DNA of 64,000 nt from Clostridia bacterium (lineage in GTDB: Bacteria > Bacillota > Clostridia > Oscillospirales > Acutalibacteraceae). Where the stretch lies: contig JAFXFF010000040.1 of the NCBI GenBank assembly GCA_017520705.1, positions 38,136 through 102,135 on the forward strand. The letters run 5' to 3'. Below, in pieces: positions 46,490-53,700 of the stretch; positions within the stretch are counted from its first letter, which is position 1, and each line of letters starts with the position of its first letter. The notes beneath the pieces were generated by a model. The model saw only the letters and a list, made by a program, of their open reading frames with translations. It did no database searches and was not told where the DNA came from. The position numbers were made by a program, and so were the translations under genes.

Positions 46490-46843
46490 ATGGCAGACCC
46501 GATTATAGAAAAATTAGAAAGTTTCAATGCATTTAGAGTTGATGCTTATTGCGAAGGTTATCCAGATGTGATTTTTGAAATCATTTTGGATGTCCAACCG
46601 ACACAAGAACAAATCACAACTGCCGTTAGTGCTTTGGAGCAGTTTGTAAGCCAATATAACAAACGCCATTTTTTGAAACCTATTCATTATGTTTCTGATG
46701 TTGATAGTTTACCCGATGGCGATCACCCAAGAGGGATATACATACATGTTGATTTTGGCAACAGCTCTCCCACTGCTCTAATTGCTGCAGTTGAAACTTT
46801 AGAAAAAACGAAACTGCCTATTTTTAGAGTTGCCTTGCAATAA
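46490..46843 (+). CDS. Orphan small soluble protein, cassette 2
   Basis: 117 residues, not recognised, no signal peptide or span. Alternating strand/helix pattern (EIILDVQPTQEQITTAVSAL, IYIHVDFGNSS). AT-rich like the other cassettes. ATAGGAGG lies seven bases before the ATG. Flanked on both sides by array repeat units, so monocistronic. Size and genomic setting are compatible with an orphan immunity-type protein, but nothing in the sequence proves it. Confidence 0.72.
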   Translation: MADPIIEKLESFNAFRVDAYCEGYPDVIFEIILDVQPTQEQITTAVSALEQFVSQYNKRHFLKPIHYVSDVDSLPDGDHPRGIYIHVDFGNSSPTALIAAVETLEKTKLPIFRVALQ

Positions 46844-46858
46844 ATTCATCTGTAAACA

Positions 46859-46899
46859 CATAGCAAAAGCGAGGTGAAATTCACCTCGCTTTTGCTATG
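46859..46899. terminator. Cassette-boundary palindrome, perfect 20-bp arms (copy 3)
   Basis: CATAGCAAAAGCGAGGTGAA, a single central A, and the exact reverse complement. It has A-run and T-run edges, so it can end transcription in both directions. Versions with shorter pairing lie at 46184-46213, 48098-48130 and 48874-48906. Confidence 0.82.
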
Positions 46900-46944
46900 T
46901 ATAGGTCAAAATTTTTCTTTAAAAATCGCCCGAAAGCCCTGTAT

Positions 46945-47019
46945 TTATAAAGCTTTACCGCACTTTTGTGTTATTATAACACGAGCCTCGATTCTACGAA
47001 CAATCCCTGTTGCTTTCAT
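46945..47019 (-). pseudogene. spoVT 5' remnant / 24-codon micro-ORF, array copy 3
   Basis: Same 24-codon frame as copy 2 with the MKATGIVRRI start. Several codons differ only at silent positions (GTG/GTT for Val, AGA/CGT for Arg), and one differs at Asp to Gly. AAGGAG precedes the ATG. Confidence 0.8.
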
Positions 47020-47054
47020 ATATACATTTCTCCTTAGATTACAAATTGTGTTGT

Positions 47055-47119
47055 TATTATCTGTATTTTAAGGAGATTTATACTGCAGGATTTACTTTTG
47101 AAATTAAATATGATATAAT
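47055..47119. promoter_or_regulatory. Divergent promoter pair, array copy 3
   Basis: Plus: TTTACT 47091-47096, 17 bases, TATAAT 47114-47119. Minus: GTATA (plus 47079-47083), 17 bases, GATAATA (plus 47055-47061). Confidence 0.72.
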
Positions 47120-47139
47120 AAAATAAAGGCGGTGATTCT

Positions 47140-48096
47140 ATGAAAAACAAAAAACAAGTAATAACAATTATTCTTTCCGTACTTATCACTTTAGCAGTTG
47201 TTTTTGCTGTCTTGTTTGGTATAAAGATATATCAAGACAAACTTATTGAATCAGGTTATAGCGAAACGCCGAATTCTGCTAATCATTATGCAAAAGATGT
47301 GACTATCATTCAATTGATTGCTACTCCCGAAAAATATGACGGTCAACTCGTCAGAGTTATCGGTGTCGGCAATCTTGAATTTGAAGGCAATTGCATTTCG
47401 CTCAGCAAAGAAGATTTGAAATACGGTGTTGGTCATTCTATTTGGATTGAACTCGGTGAAAAAGCAATTTCATATGAAGAAGCAAAAAAATTTAATGGCG
47501 AGTATGTGATTGTAGAAGGTATTTTTGACAAAGATGATTGCGGTCATATGGATATGTTCTGCGGTTCAATTAAAAATGTTAGTCGGTATGATTTGTGGGA
47601 TGTATATAAATACTATAATCCCCTTGATATGTATTCGATTACGAGAAATGACGATTTAACATACACTTATAAAGTAGTTGATAAAAATGGTAATGTTTTG
47701 TTTTCAAAAGACAATGCTACACGTGAACCGGATGTTGAGCAAGTCAATACATATATTCTAGGATTGAAAGTTCAAACAGGGACGGGGCAGTCAACTAATT
47801 GGGCAGTGTATTGTGATGTTGAAAACAGTAAAGTATCTGAGGCATTTCAATATGTTTTAATGGCACAAGGCAATTATGTTCTTTATGCAAATTATGAAAA
47901 CGGTGAACATAGTATTATTGTCCAAGATATATTTGATAAATCACAGTATTATAAAAAGCACATTCTGGCAAACTGTTCTCCTGTTGCAGGAGACATTGTA
48001 ATAGGCGCCAAGCCGAACGGTGAGGGAATTGCGATTGTTACATATCTTACAGGAGAGAATTATACTGAAACAGAATTGACGATAGAATTTCCATAA
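47140..48096 (+). CDS. Orphan membrane-anchored extracytoplasmic protein, cassette 3
   Basis: 318 residues, not recognised. Lys-rich N-terminus and one span (ITIILSVLITLAVVFAVLFGI, about 10-30), so an N-terminal anchor with the rest outside. Residues 55-150 look like an OB-fold-type barrel (IQLIATPEKYDGQLVRVIGV ... YVIVEGIFD). The remainder, about 160-318, is unassigned. AT-rich. Ribosome site AGGCGGTG as in cassettes 1 and 4. Confidence 0.78.
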   Translation: MKNKKQVITIILSVLITLAVVFAVLFGIKIYQDKLIESGYSETPNSANHYAKDVTIIQLIATPEKYDGQLVRVIGVGNLEFEGNCISLSKEDLKYGVGHSIWIELGEKAISYEEAKKFNGEYVIVEGIFDKDDCGHMDMFCGSIKNVSRYDLWDVYKYYNPLDMYSITRNDDLTYTYKVVDKNGNVLFSKDNATREPDVEQVNTYILGLKVQTGTGQSTNWAVYCDVENSKVSEAFQYVLMAQGNYVLYANYENGEHSIIVQDIFDKSQYYKKHILANCSPVAGDIVIGAKPNGEGIAIVTYLTGENYTETELTIEFP

Positions 48097-48198
48097 TAAA
48101 AAAGCGAGGTGAAATTCACCTCGCTTTTGCTATGTATAGGTCAAAATATGTGGTTTTGTCAAAAATTTTTGCTCTAAAACCGTCCAAAAGCTTAGTAT

Positions 48199-48273
48199 TT
48201 ACAAGGCTTTATCGCACTTTTGTGTTATTATAACACGAGCATCGATTCTTCTCACAATTCCTGTTGCTTTCAT
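48199..48273 (-). pseudogene. spoVT 5' remnant / 24-codon micro-ORF, array copy 4
   Basis: MKATGIVRRI then DARVII..., 24 codons, stop TAA at the same place as copies 2 and 3. Residue 11 is Asp, as in intact SpoVT. AAAGGAG precedes the ATG. Confidence 0.8.
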
Positions 48274-48306
48274 ATATAATTCTCCTTTAAATTCAAATCG
48301 TGATAC

Positions 48307-48372
48307 TATTATTTGTAACTCGTGGGAATTTATACTGTGAGAATTTACTTTTGAAATCAAATATGTTATAAT
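48307..48372. promoter_or_regulatory. Divergent promoter pair, array copy 4
   Basis: Plus: TTTACT 48344-48349, 17 bases, TATAAT 48367-48372. Minus: GTATA (plus 48331-48335), 17 bases, AATAATA (plus 48307-48313). Confidence 0.72.
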
Positions 48373-48392
48373 AAATTAAAGGCGGTGATTTT

Positions 48393-48872
48393 GTGAAACA
48401 CTTTTTACCCGAAGAAGAATTAATTGAATATGTAAAACCTTATTTGAAAGCAAAAGGGTTTAAGAAAAAGAATAAAACTTGGACAAAAGACATCGGTGAC
48501 TTTACAATTTATTTTTATGTGCAAGGCAGTTGTTTTTCAAAAGAAACATATTATATAAGACCAAGTATTCGCATCAATGCACTTCCCTCTGATATGTTAG
48601 TCCACGGTCACTATATGACACAAATCGAGCAAACAACACCCGAGGAAATAATGCAAAAGTTTGAACAATGGTGCGAGGAATGGACAAACAAATCTTTAAT
48701 AAAGGAGCGTTTGCTTGCGTTTATAGAATGGGAAGAACGCAATCCACTTGAAAAGCGTAGAGCAAAACTGGTGGATTATGAAAAAGATCCTGTTCCTGCC
48801 GAAGAATTTTTCATGATTGATAAGCCACCAACAACCCCATCTACCAAGCAATATATTTTAGATAATTTTTAA
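48393..48872 (+). CDS. DUF4304-like protein, cassette 4
   Basis: 159 residues, cytosolic. The pattern of an N-terminal helix with LKAKGFKKKNKTWTKDIGDFTIYFYVQ and later paired helices (EEIMQKFEQWCEEWTN) resembles DUF4304 proteins, which often sit in contact-dependent or polymorphic-toxin immunity clusters. This family call is from memory of the motif and is moderate. GTG start at 48393 with AGGCGGTG upstream. AT-rich. Followed by the cassette palindrome. Confidence 0.72.
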   Translation: MKHFLPEEELIEYVKPYLKAKGFKKKNKTWTKDIGDFTIYFYVQGSCFSKETYYIRPSIRINALPSDMLVHGHYMTQIEQTTPEEIMQKFEQWCEEWTNKSLIKERLLAFIEWEERNPLEKRRAKLVDYEKDPVPAEEFFMIDKPPTTPSTKQYILDNF

Positions 48873-49132
48873 TGCAAAAGCGAGGTGAAATTCACCTCGC
48901 TTTTGCTATGTATATCCTTGGCGTTTTAATAACACCGGCCTCTATGCGATTTACACCCCTATTGCTTTCCTATCTATACATCGTAGGGGAGGCCACAAAA
49001 GCCTATCCCTGTACCAAAACCGCCAATGGTGAGGTGGCTGTTTGGGGTAGGGGCCATTCTCGCCGTGGATATTTACTTTTCGTCACGCCTGTGCTATAAT
49101 CGCCCTATACATTATCGCGGGAGTGACGTAAC
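48873..49132. repeat. Decayed cassette-array repeat unit, copy 5
   Basis: The palindrome GCAAAAGCGAGGTGAA / TTCACCTCGCTTTTGC (48874-48906) is intact. After GCTATGTATA the sequence (about 48928-48981) still follows the spoVT remnant: ATAACAC, GGCCTC, ACA, CCTATTGCTTTCCTAT-TATA. The remnant start codon has become AGG and the frame is lost. An extra GTAGGGGAGGCC-type segment is inserted near 48983-49060. The cassette promoter is still recognisable. Confidence 0.7.
49072..49100 (+). promoter_or_regulatory. Cassette-type promoter, array copy 5
   Basis: TTTACT 49072-49077, 17 bases, TATAAT 49095-49100; TTTACTTTT is identical to copies 1-4. Confidence 0.7.
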
Positions 49133-49546
49133 GTGAAAAGAAATTTGATTTTCCTCATCGTGGGTGTGATTTTGTTTACGGTGGGGCTGTGCCTGAATCT
49201 TCGGTATGAGGAGAAAAGCATCGTGGTGCAGGCCACCGTCACCGATATCGACACCAAGGAGACCTCCGACGGCGAGTACCGCCACGTCTATTACGGCAAG
49301 TACACCGTGGACGGCAAGACTTACGAAGACAAAAAATTGACCACGCAATACAGCGATTCGGAGACGCCGGACGAGCTGTTCGTAGAGGATGTGATCGCTC
49401 TGCGCGTCTCCCCCGACAACCCCAACCGCAAGATGTGGGAGGGCGGCTTTTTGGGCACCGTGGGCCTGGTGTTGACGGTGTGGGGCGCGGTAGCGCTGCA
49501 TCGGCAACGCAAGCGTGCCAAGGCGCTCGCCGAAGCGCCGCAGTGA
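49133..49546 (+). CDS. DUF3592-like membrane protein, cassette 5
   Basis: 137 residues: span 1 (LIFLIVGVILFTVGLCLNL, 4-22), an external beta-rich domain of about 80 residues (VVQATVTDIDTKETSDGEYRH ... VDGKTYED), span 2 (GFLGTVGLVLTVWGAVAL) and a basic tail. This layout is that of DUF3592. Unlike cassettes 1-4 its codon use matches the GC-rich chromosome, so it is either an old cassette or the ancestral neighbour. GTG start; ung follows after 15 bases and is probably co-transcribed. Confidence 0.8.
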   Translation: MKRNLIFLIVGVILFTVGLCLNLRYEEKSIVVQATVTDIDTKETSDGEYRHVYYGKYTVDGKTYEDKKLTTQYSDSETPDELFVEDVIALRVSPDNPNRKMWEGGFLGTVGLVLTVWGAVALHRQRKRAKALAEAPQ

Positions 49547-49561
49547 TACGGAGGTGACGGC

Positions 49562-50221
49562 ATGGTACACATCGGCAACGATTGGGATGCCATTCTGGCG
49601 GACGAGTGGGGCAAGGAATACTATCTCTCCCTGCGGCAGTTTTTAAAGCGGGAGTACGCCACCCACACGGTCTACCCCAATATGTACGACATCTTCAACG
49701 CCCTCAAGTACACCTCTTTCGCAGACGTGAAGGTGGTGGTCATCGGGCAGGACCCCTATCACGGCCCGGGGCAGGCCCACGGCCTGTGCTTTTCGGTCCA
49801 GCCGGGGGTGGAGCCGCCGCCCAGCCTCAAAAACATCTTTAAGGAACTGGAGCAGGACGTGGGAAAACCCACTCCGCCAAACGGCGACCTCACCGCTTGG
49901 GCGCGGCAGGGGGTGCTGCTGCTCAACACGGTGCTCACCGTGCGGCAGGGACAGCCCACCAGCCATCAGGGGCAGGGCTGGGAGCAATTCACCGATCGGG
50001 TGATCGCCGAGCTGAACAAAAAGGAGACCCCCGTGGTGTTTCTGCTTTGGGGCGCCCACGCCCAGCGCAAGGCGCAGCTCATCCAAAATCCCATCCACTA
50101 CAAGCTGGCCACGGTGCACCCCAGCCCCTTGTCCGCCCACCGCGGCTTTTTCGGCTGCCGCCACTTCTCCAAGGCCAACGCATTGTTGGAAAAACACGGG
50201 ATGAAAGCAATAGAGTGGTAA
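49562..50221 (+). CDS. ung: Uracil-DNA glycosylase, family 1
   Basis: 219 residues; removes uracil from DNA. Seen: [21 protein letters not shown] (water-activating Asp motif), [34 protein letters not shown] and the DNA-intercalating [29 protein letters not shown] precedes the ATG. Confidence 0.95.
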   Translation: MVHIGNDWDAILADEWGKEYYLSLRQFLKREYATHTVYPNMYDIFNALKYTSFADVKVVVIGQDPYHGPGQAHGLCFSVQPGVEPPPSLKNIFKELEQDVGKPTPPNGDLTAWARQGVLLLNTVLTVRQGQPTSHQGQGWEQFTDRVIAELNKKETPVVFLLWGAHAQRKAQLIQNPIHYKLATVHPSPLSAHRGFFGCRHFSKANALLEKHGMKAIEW

Positions 50222-50262
50222 AAAAACAGCTCAACGCATTTACGTTGAGCTGTTTTTTTTAT
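50221..50262. terminator. Bidirectional terminator after ung
   Basis: AACAGCTCAACG / CGTTGAGCTGTT with A- and T-runs on the two sides. Confidence 0.85.
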
Positions 50263-50681
50263 TATCCATAACAACTTTTTCGTTTACAAGCAGTAAAACC
50301 AAGTCTTTTGGCTTCCTCCAAAGTCACATGTTCGGGATCAATCATCTTGCTGCAAGAAGAGGTCTTGTGATATTTGGTACCGCCGTTGGTGGGGATCCAC
50401 ACCATTTCCTGAGTGGGTTTGGGTTGGGTGGTTTTTGTGACAATAGTTTTAGCGGTTGTGGTGGTAATTATCTTTGTAGTGGTGGTAATTAGCTTGGTAG
50501 TCGTAGTAGTCTTTTTTGTAGTAGTTGTTGTGATGGTATCGCTATCGTCAACGCTGGCGGTTGTGCTTGTGGCAGAAGAAGACACATCATTATCCGAAAA
50601 ATCAGTAATTGTATCACAGCCACACAAACAACCGATGAAAAGTAAGAAAGATAGAATTAAAGCAAGCGGTTTGACTTTCAT
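50262..50681 (-). CDS. Small lipoprotein with Thr linker and Cys-rich C-terminal module
   Basis: 139 residues. Lipobox FIGCLCGC (about 22), a long linker of Thr runs alternating with Lys (about 40-90), and a 45-residue C-terminal module GGTKYHKTSSCSKM ... VTLEEAKRLGFTACKRKSC with paired Cys and His, of the kind that ends many secreted Firmicute proteins (Ada-like metal-site look). Function unknown. Minus-strand promoter TTGCTT, 17 bases, TACAAT at plus 50710-50738; GGAGG eight bases before the ATG. Confidence 0.8.
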   Translation of the reverse strand: MKVKPLALILSFLLFIGCLCGCDTITDFSDNDVSSSATSTTASVDDSDTITTTTTKKTTTTTKLITTTTKIITTTTAKTIVTKTTQPKPTQEMVWIPTNGGTKYHKTSSCSKMIDPEHVTLEEAKRLGFTACKRKSCYG

Positions 50682-50709
50682 TTTATTTACCTCCTTTGTA
50701 CTACACTAA

Positions 50710-50738
50710 ATTGTAGCAGAGGCAGATAGAAAAAGCAA
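50710..50738 (-). promoter_or_regulatory. Promoter of the small lipoprotein gene
   Basis: Minus strand TTGCTT (plus 50733-50738), 17 bases, TACAAT (plus 50710-50715). Confidence 0.55.
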
Positions 50739-50758
50739 GGGAGTATGTGGAATTATTT

Positions 50759-51691
50759 TCAATTCTCCCACTTAACCTCTTCGCCCTTGGCAAGGGGGTA
50801 GGCGGCGAGGGTGTTGCCTTCCACCTCCGTCAACCGCACCCCGTGGATCCGCTGACATCCATAGGTGCGGTAATAGTACACCTTCTGCTCCAAATCCATA
50901 CACGAGGTGTATTGGCTCACCACCCGCCTGCCGTCGGGCAGGCGCAGGCCTCCCCGAGGCACCTCCACCGTGGCCATGGCGTGAAAAAACTGTCCCACGG
51001 GATTTTCCTCCGCCTCACTGTGGGCCGCCACAAAGGCCGCCCGCGCCAAGCGGGAGGGGGAGGTAAAATCCCCAGGTAGTCCCAGGCTGCCGCTGCCCCG
51101 CCCCCACTGGGGCGGCGTAGGATCGGGCTCGTAAGGGGTCAGCCGCGCAAACTCCTTCCATCGAGCCAATTGAAAAGGAAAGGGCGGCTCGTTGGTCATC
51201 ACTCCAATGAGGTTGTCGTATACCGCCAGACGGTCGGCGGTGGATTCCACCACCAGCGCCCCCGTCCCGTCCGCCACCATCCAGTGCAGACGGGTGGGCG
51301 GAAAATCGGCGCTGAACGCCGTGTCGCACACCCGTATCTCCTGCAGCACCTGCCGCGCCCCTTGGATGTCGGCGCATTGCCCCAGAATATAGGGTATCAG
51401 CTCGAAGGAGGCCACGTTTTTGGCCCCGTCCGTTACGGGGGCATAGCGGCCGCTGTGGGGGAAGTGGAGCCCCGCCATGGCCAGCCCCTGCTCGTTGACA
51501 GCATCGTAGTAGAGGGGATAGCCGTCGGCCACCGTGGCCATCCCCAGAATGGCGTAGTGCCGTGTGAGAGGGGGGAGGTGCCGCAGCGCCAGCGAAAAAT
51601 CCCGCGGCGTCATCACCACCTGCTCGGCATAGGTGTATTCCAAGTCCAGCGTCCGCCCAAAGCACCCGTGGGCGTGTAATGCGGTGCACAT
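50759..51691 (-). CDS. Choloylglycine hydrolase / linear amide C-N hydrolase family protein
   Basis: 310-residue Ntn hydrolase of the bile-salt-hydrolase / penicillin V acylase family. The start at 51691 is chosen over the ATG two codons earlier for two reasons: AGGAGG is seven bases from it but only one from the earlier ATG, and it places Cys2 directly after Met, where the nucleophile must be freed. Other family features: CFGRTLDLEY (Arg and Asp), YYDAVNEQGLAMAGLHFP, VMTNEPPFPFQ and DFTSPSRLARAAF. Whether it acts on bile salts, acyl-homoserine lactones or N-acyl amides cannot be told from this sequence alone. Confidence 0.88.
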   Translation of the reverse strand: MCTALHAHGCFGRTLDLEYTYAEQVVMTPRDFSLALRHLPPLTRHYAILGMATVADGYPLYYDAVNEQGLAMAGLHFPHSGRYAPVTDGAKNVASFELIPYILGQCADIQGARQVLQEIRVCDTAFSADFPPTRLHWMVADGTGALVVESTADRLAVYDNLIGVMTNEPPFPFQLARWKEFARLTPYEPDPTPPQWGRGSGSLGLPGDFTSPSRLARAAFVAAHSEAEENPVGQFFHAMATVEVPRGGLRLPDGRRVVSQYTSCMDLEQKVYYYRTYGCQRIHGVRLTEVEGNTLAAYPLAKGEEVKWEN

Positions 51692-51950
51692 AGCCATCCC
51701 TCCTTTTGGGGTAGTATACCCCGTTTTTTGATAAAGAAGCGAAGAGTAAATAACAAAACGGAACGATACGCAGATCGTTCCCTACGGATTCATCATGAGG
51801 TCGGATGGTGAAAAGACTGGGGGATAGGATGCCGCATTGCGGCCTGTCGCCTACGGTCACGCAACAAGGTCAGATAGGATACGTAGGGCGGGGGCTTGCT
51901 CCCGCCGCAAACAAAAACAGCCGAGGCGTCGCCTCGGCTGTTTCACTTTA
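51692..51950. other. Intergenic region with fragments of GTAGGG-type repeats
   Basis: AACGATACGCAGATCGTT plus CCCTACGG (about 51762-51786) and GTAGGGCGGGGGCTTGCTCC (about 51881) are short palindrome fragments common between genes of this group. No gene seen. Confidence 0.5.
51911..51943 (-). terminator. Terminator of the ABC exporter gene
   Basis: AACAGCCGAGGC / GCCTCGGCTGTT with a GAC loop; T-run (TTTTTG) on the minus strand. Confidence 0.8.
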
Positions 51951-53684
51951 TCACTCAATATAGTCGTTATCTCTGAACTGCAAAGAATACAACTGCTTAT
52001 ACGTACCGCCCCGAGCGATCAGCTCCTCGTGGGTGCCACGCTCGGTGATGCGGCCGTCCAGCACCACGGCGATCTCGTCCGCACCACGGATGGTGGAGAG
52101 ACGGTGGGCCACCACCAGCGTGGTGCGCCCCTTGCACAGTTCGTCCAGCGCCTGCTGAATGAGCACCTCGGTGGTGTTATCCAGCGCACTGGTGGCCTCG
52201 TCCAGGATGAGGATGGCGGGGTCTTTTAAGAAGACACGGGCAATCGACAGGCGCTGCTTCTGTCCGCCGGACAGCTTCACGCCCCGCTCGCCGATCTCGG
52301 TGTCGTAGCCCTTTTCCAGCGTCATCACGTAGTCGTGGATGTTGGCCCGTTTGGCGGCCTCGATCATCTCCTCCTCGGTGGCGTCGGGGCGACCGTACAT
52401 AATGTTGTCGCGGATAGTGCCCACAAAGAGGAACACGTCCTGCTGGACAATGCCGATATTCCGCCGCACCGAATCCAGCGTCAGGGTACGGATGTCGTGG
52501 CCGTCGATGCGTATCACGCCATCCTCAGAACCGAGCCGATAGAAGTTGGGCAGCAGGTGGCACAGGGTGGTCTTGCCTCCGCCGGAGGGACCCACCAGCG
52601 CCAGCTTCTTGCCCTTTTCCAGACGCAGACTCACGTCGTGGAGCACCTCGTGGGAGTCCACGTAGGAGTAGTTGACCCCCTCAAATTCGATGGCGCCCTC
52701 CACGTCGGTCAACTCTACCGCGTCGGGGTTCTCCGCCTCCTCCGGCTCCTCCATCAGCTCTACAAAGCGGCGGAATCCGGAAGCACCGTTCTGGAACTGC
52801 TCCATAAAGTGGATGAGGGTGTTGACGGGGGCAATGAACAGATTGACCGATACGATAAAGGCGGAATAGTCGGCAAAATTGATGCGCCCCGCATAGAGGA
52901 ACAGACCGCCGGCGATGAGGATGATGACGTTAAACACGTCGGAGATAAAGGTGGTGGTGGAGTGGAAACGGGCCATAGCTTTGTAGGCGCGGCGGGAGGA
53001 GTCCACGAAGGTGTCATCGCCCTCTTTAAATTTCACCTTTTCCGTGTCGGCGTTGGTATAGGCTTTGGTGACGCGGATGCCGGTGATGCTGCTCTCCACC
53101 GCGGCGTTGATGGTGGCGTTACTCTTGCGGCGGGCGGCAAAGGCCTCCTTCATGCTCCGCCGCAGGAAGAAGGACACCACCACCAGAATGGGTACACAGC
53201 CGAAGACGATGAGGGAGAGAATCCAGTCGATGGAGCAGAGATAGGCAAAGGACAGCACCACCATCACCGAGCAGGTCAGCAGGCTCTCGGGGCCGTGGTG
53301 GGCCAGCTCGCACACCTCGAACAGGTCGCTGGTGATGCGGGTCATGATGCGGCCGGTCTCGTTGTTATCAAAGAAGGAGAACGGCAGCTTCTGCAGATGG
53401 GCAAAGAGGTCTCGCCGCATTTGGGATTGCATCCGCACGCCGATGATATGGCCGTAATACTGCACAAAGTAGTTGAGCAGCATCCGCACAAAGTACAGTC
53501 CCAGCACGATCACACCCGCCAGCACGATGGCGCGGTAGTCCTTGTTGGGGATGTAGTCATTGAGCATGGTACGTGTGACGATGGGGTACACCATACCGAT
53601 GAGGGAGATGGATACGGAGGCGATCATATCCATCGCCAGTAATTTTTTGTGGGGTTTGTAATAGCTGACAAATCGTTTTAACAT
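51951..53684 (-). CDS. ABC exporter, fused membrane and ATPase domains
   Basis: 577-residue half-transporter of the MsbA/LmrA type. Six spans (about 1-320), then Walker A GPSGGGKTT, signature KLSGGQKQRLSIARVF, Walker B ILILDEATSALD, and His in VVAHRLSTIRG. The ATG at 53684 is used because GGAGG precedes it by six bases; an in-frame start at 53708 would overlap the previous gene. It lies 16 bases after the XRE-IspD fusion gene and is probably read with it. Substrate unknown; lipid or peptide are the common ones. Confidence 0.92.
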   Translation of the reverse strand: MLKRFVSYYKPHKKLLAMDMIASVSISLIGMVYPIVTRTMLNDYIPNKDYRAIVLAGVIVLGLYFVRMLLNYFVQYYGHIIGVRMQSQMRRDLFAHLQKLPFSFFDNNETGRIMTRITSDLFEVCELAHHGPESLLTCSVMVVLSFAYLCSIDWILSLIVFGCVPILVVVSFFLRRSMKEAFAARRKSNATINAAVESSITGIRVTKAYTNADTEKVKFKEGDDTFVDSSRRAYKAMARFHSTTTFISDVFNVIILIAGGLFLYAGRINFADYSAFIVSVNLFIAPVNTLIHFMEQFQNGASGFRRFVELMEEPEEAENPDAVELTDVEGAIEFEGVNYSYVDSHEVLHDVSLRLEKGKKLALVGPSGGGKTTLCHLLPNFYRLGSEDGVIRIDGHDIRTLTLDSVRRNIGIVQQDVFLFVGTIRDNIMYGRPDATEEEMIEAAKRANIHDYVMTLEKGYDTEIGERGVKLSGGQKQRLSIARVFLKDPAILILDEATSALDNTTEVLIQQALDELCKGRTTLVVAHRLSTIRGADEIAVVLDGRITERGTHEELIARGGTYKQLYSLQFRDNDYIE

Positions 53685-53700
53685 AAGGATCCTCCCTCTT

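Larger units (their letters stand above)
46844..47139. repeat. Cassette-array repeat unit, copy 3
   Basis: 296-base gap. Begins with a perfect inverted repeat of 20-base arms, CATAGCAAAAGCGAGGTGAA and its complement, around a single A (46859-46899), then TATAGGTCAAAATTTTTCT, the GTGTTATTATAACAC dyad, the spoVT remnant and the divergent promoters. About 26 bases shorter than copies 2 and 4 just after GGTCAAAAT. Confidence 0.88.
48097..48392. repeat. Cassette-array repeat unit, copy 4
   Basis: 296 bases. Palindrome AAAAGCGAGGTGAA / TTCACCTCGCTTTT (about 48098-48130), TATGTATAGGTCAAAATATG, the dyad GTGTTATTATAACAC, the spoVT remnant and promoters. Nearest in sequence to copy 2 over the remnant and leader. 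Confidence 0.88.

Noticed and set aside
45175..49132. The regularly spaced repeats as a CRISPR array
   Set aside because: Repeat units are about 260-310 bases, contain promoters and palindromes, and the spacers are genes of 117-318 codons. No cas genes nearby.
45175..49132. A classical integron cassette array
   Set aside because: No integron integrase, no attI, and the boundary palindrome lacks the attC core sites (GTTRRRY); each gene also has its own promoter, unlike typical cassettes.
50413..50709. A Val-rich plus-strand open frame of 98 codons
   Set aside because: It is the complement of the Thr-run linker of the minus-strand lipoprotein gene.
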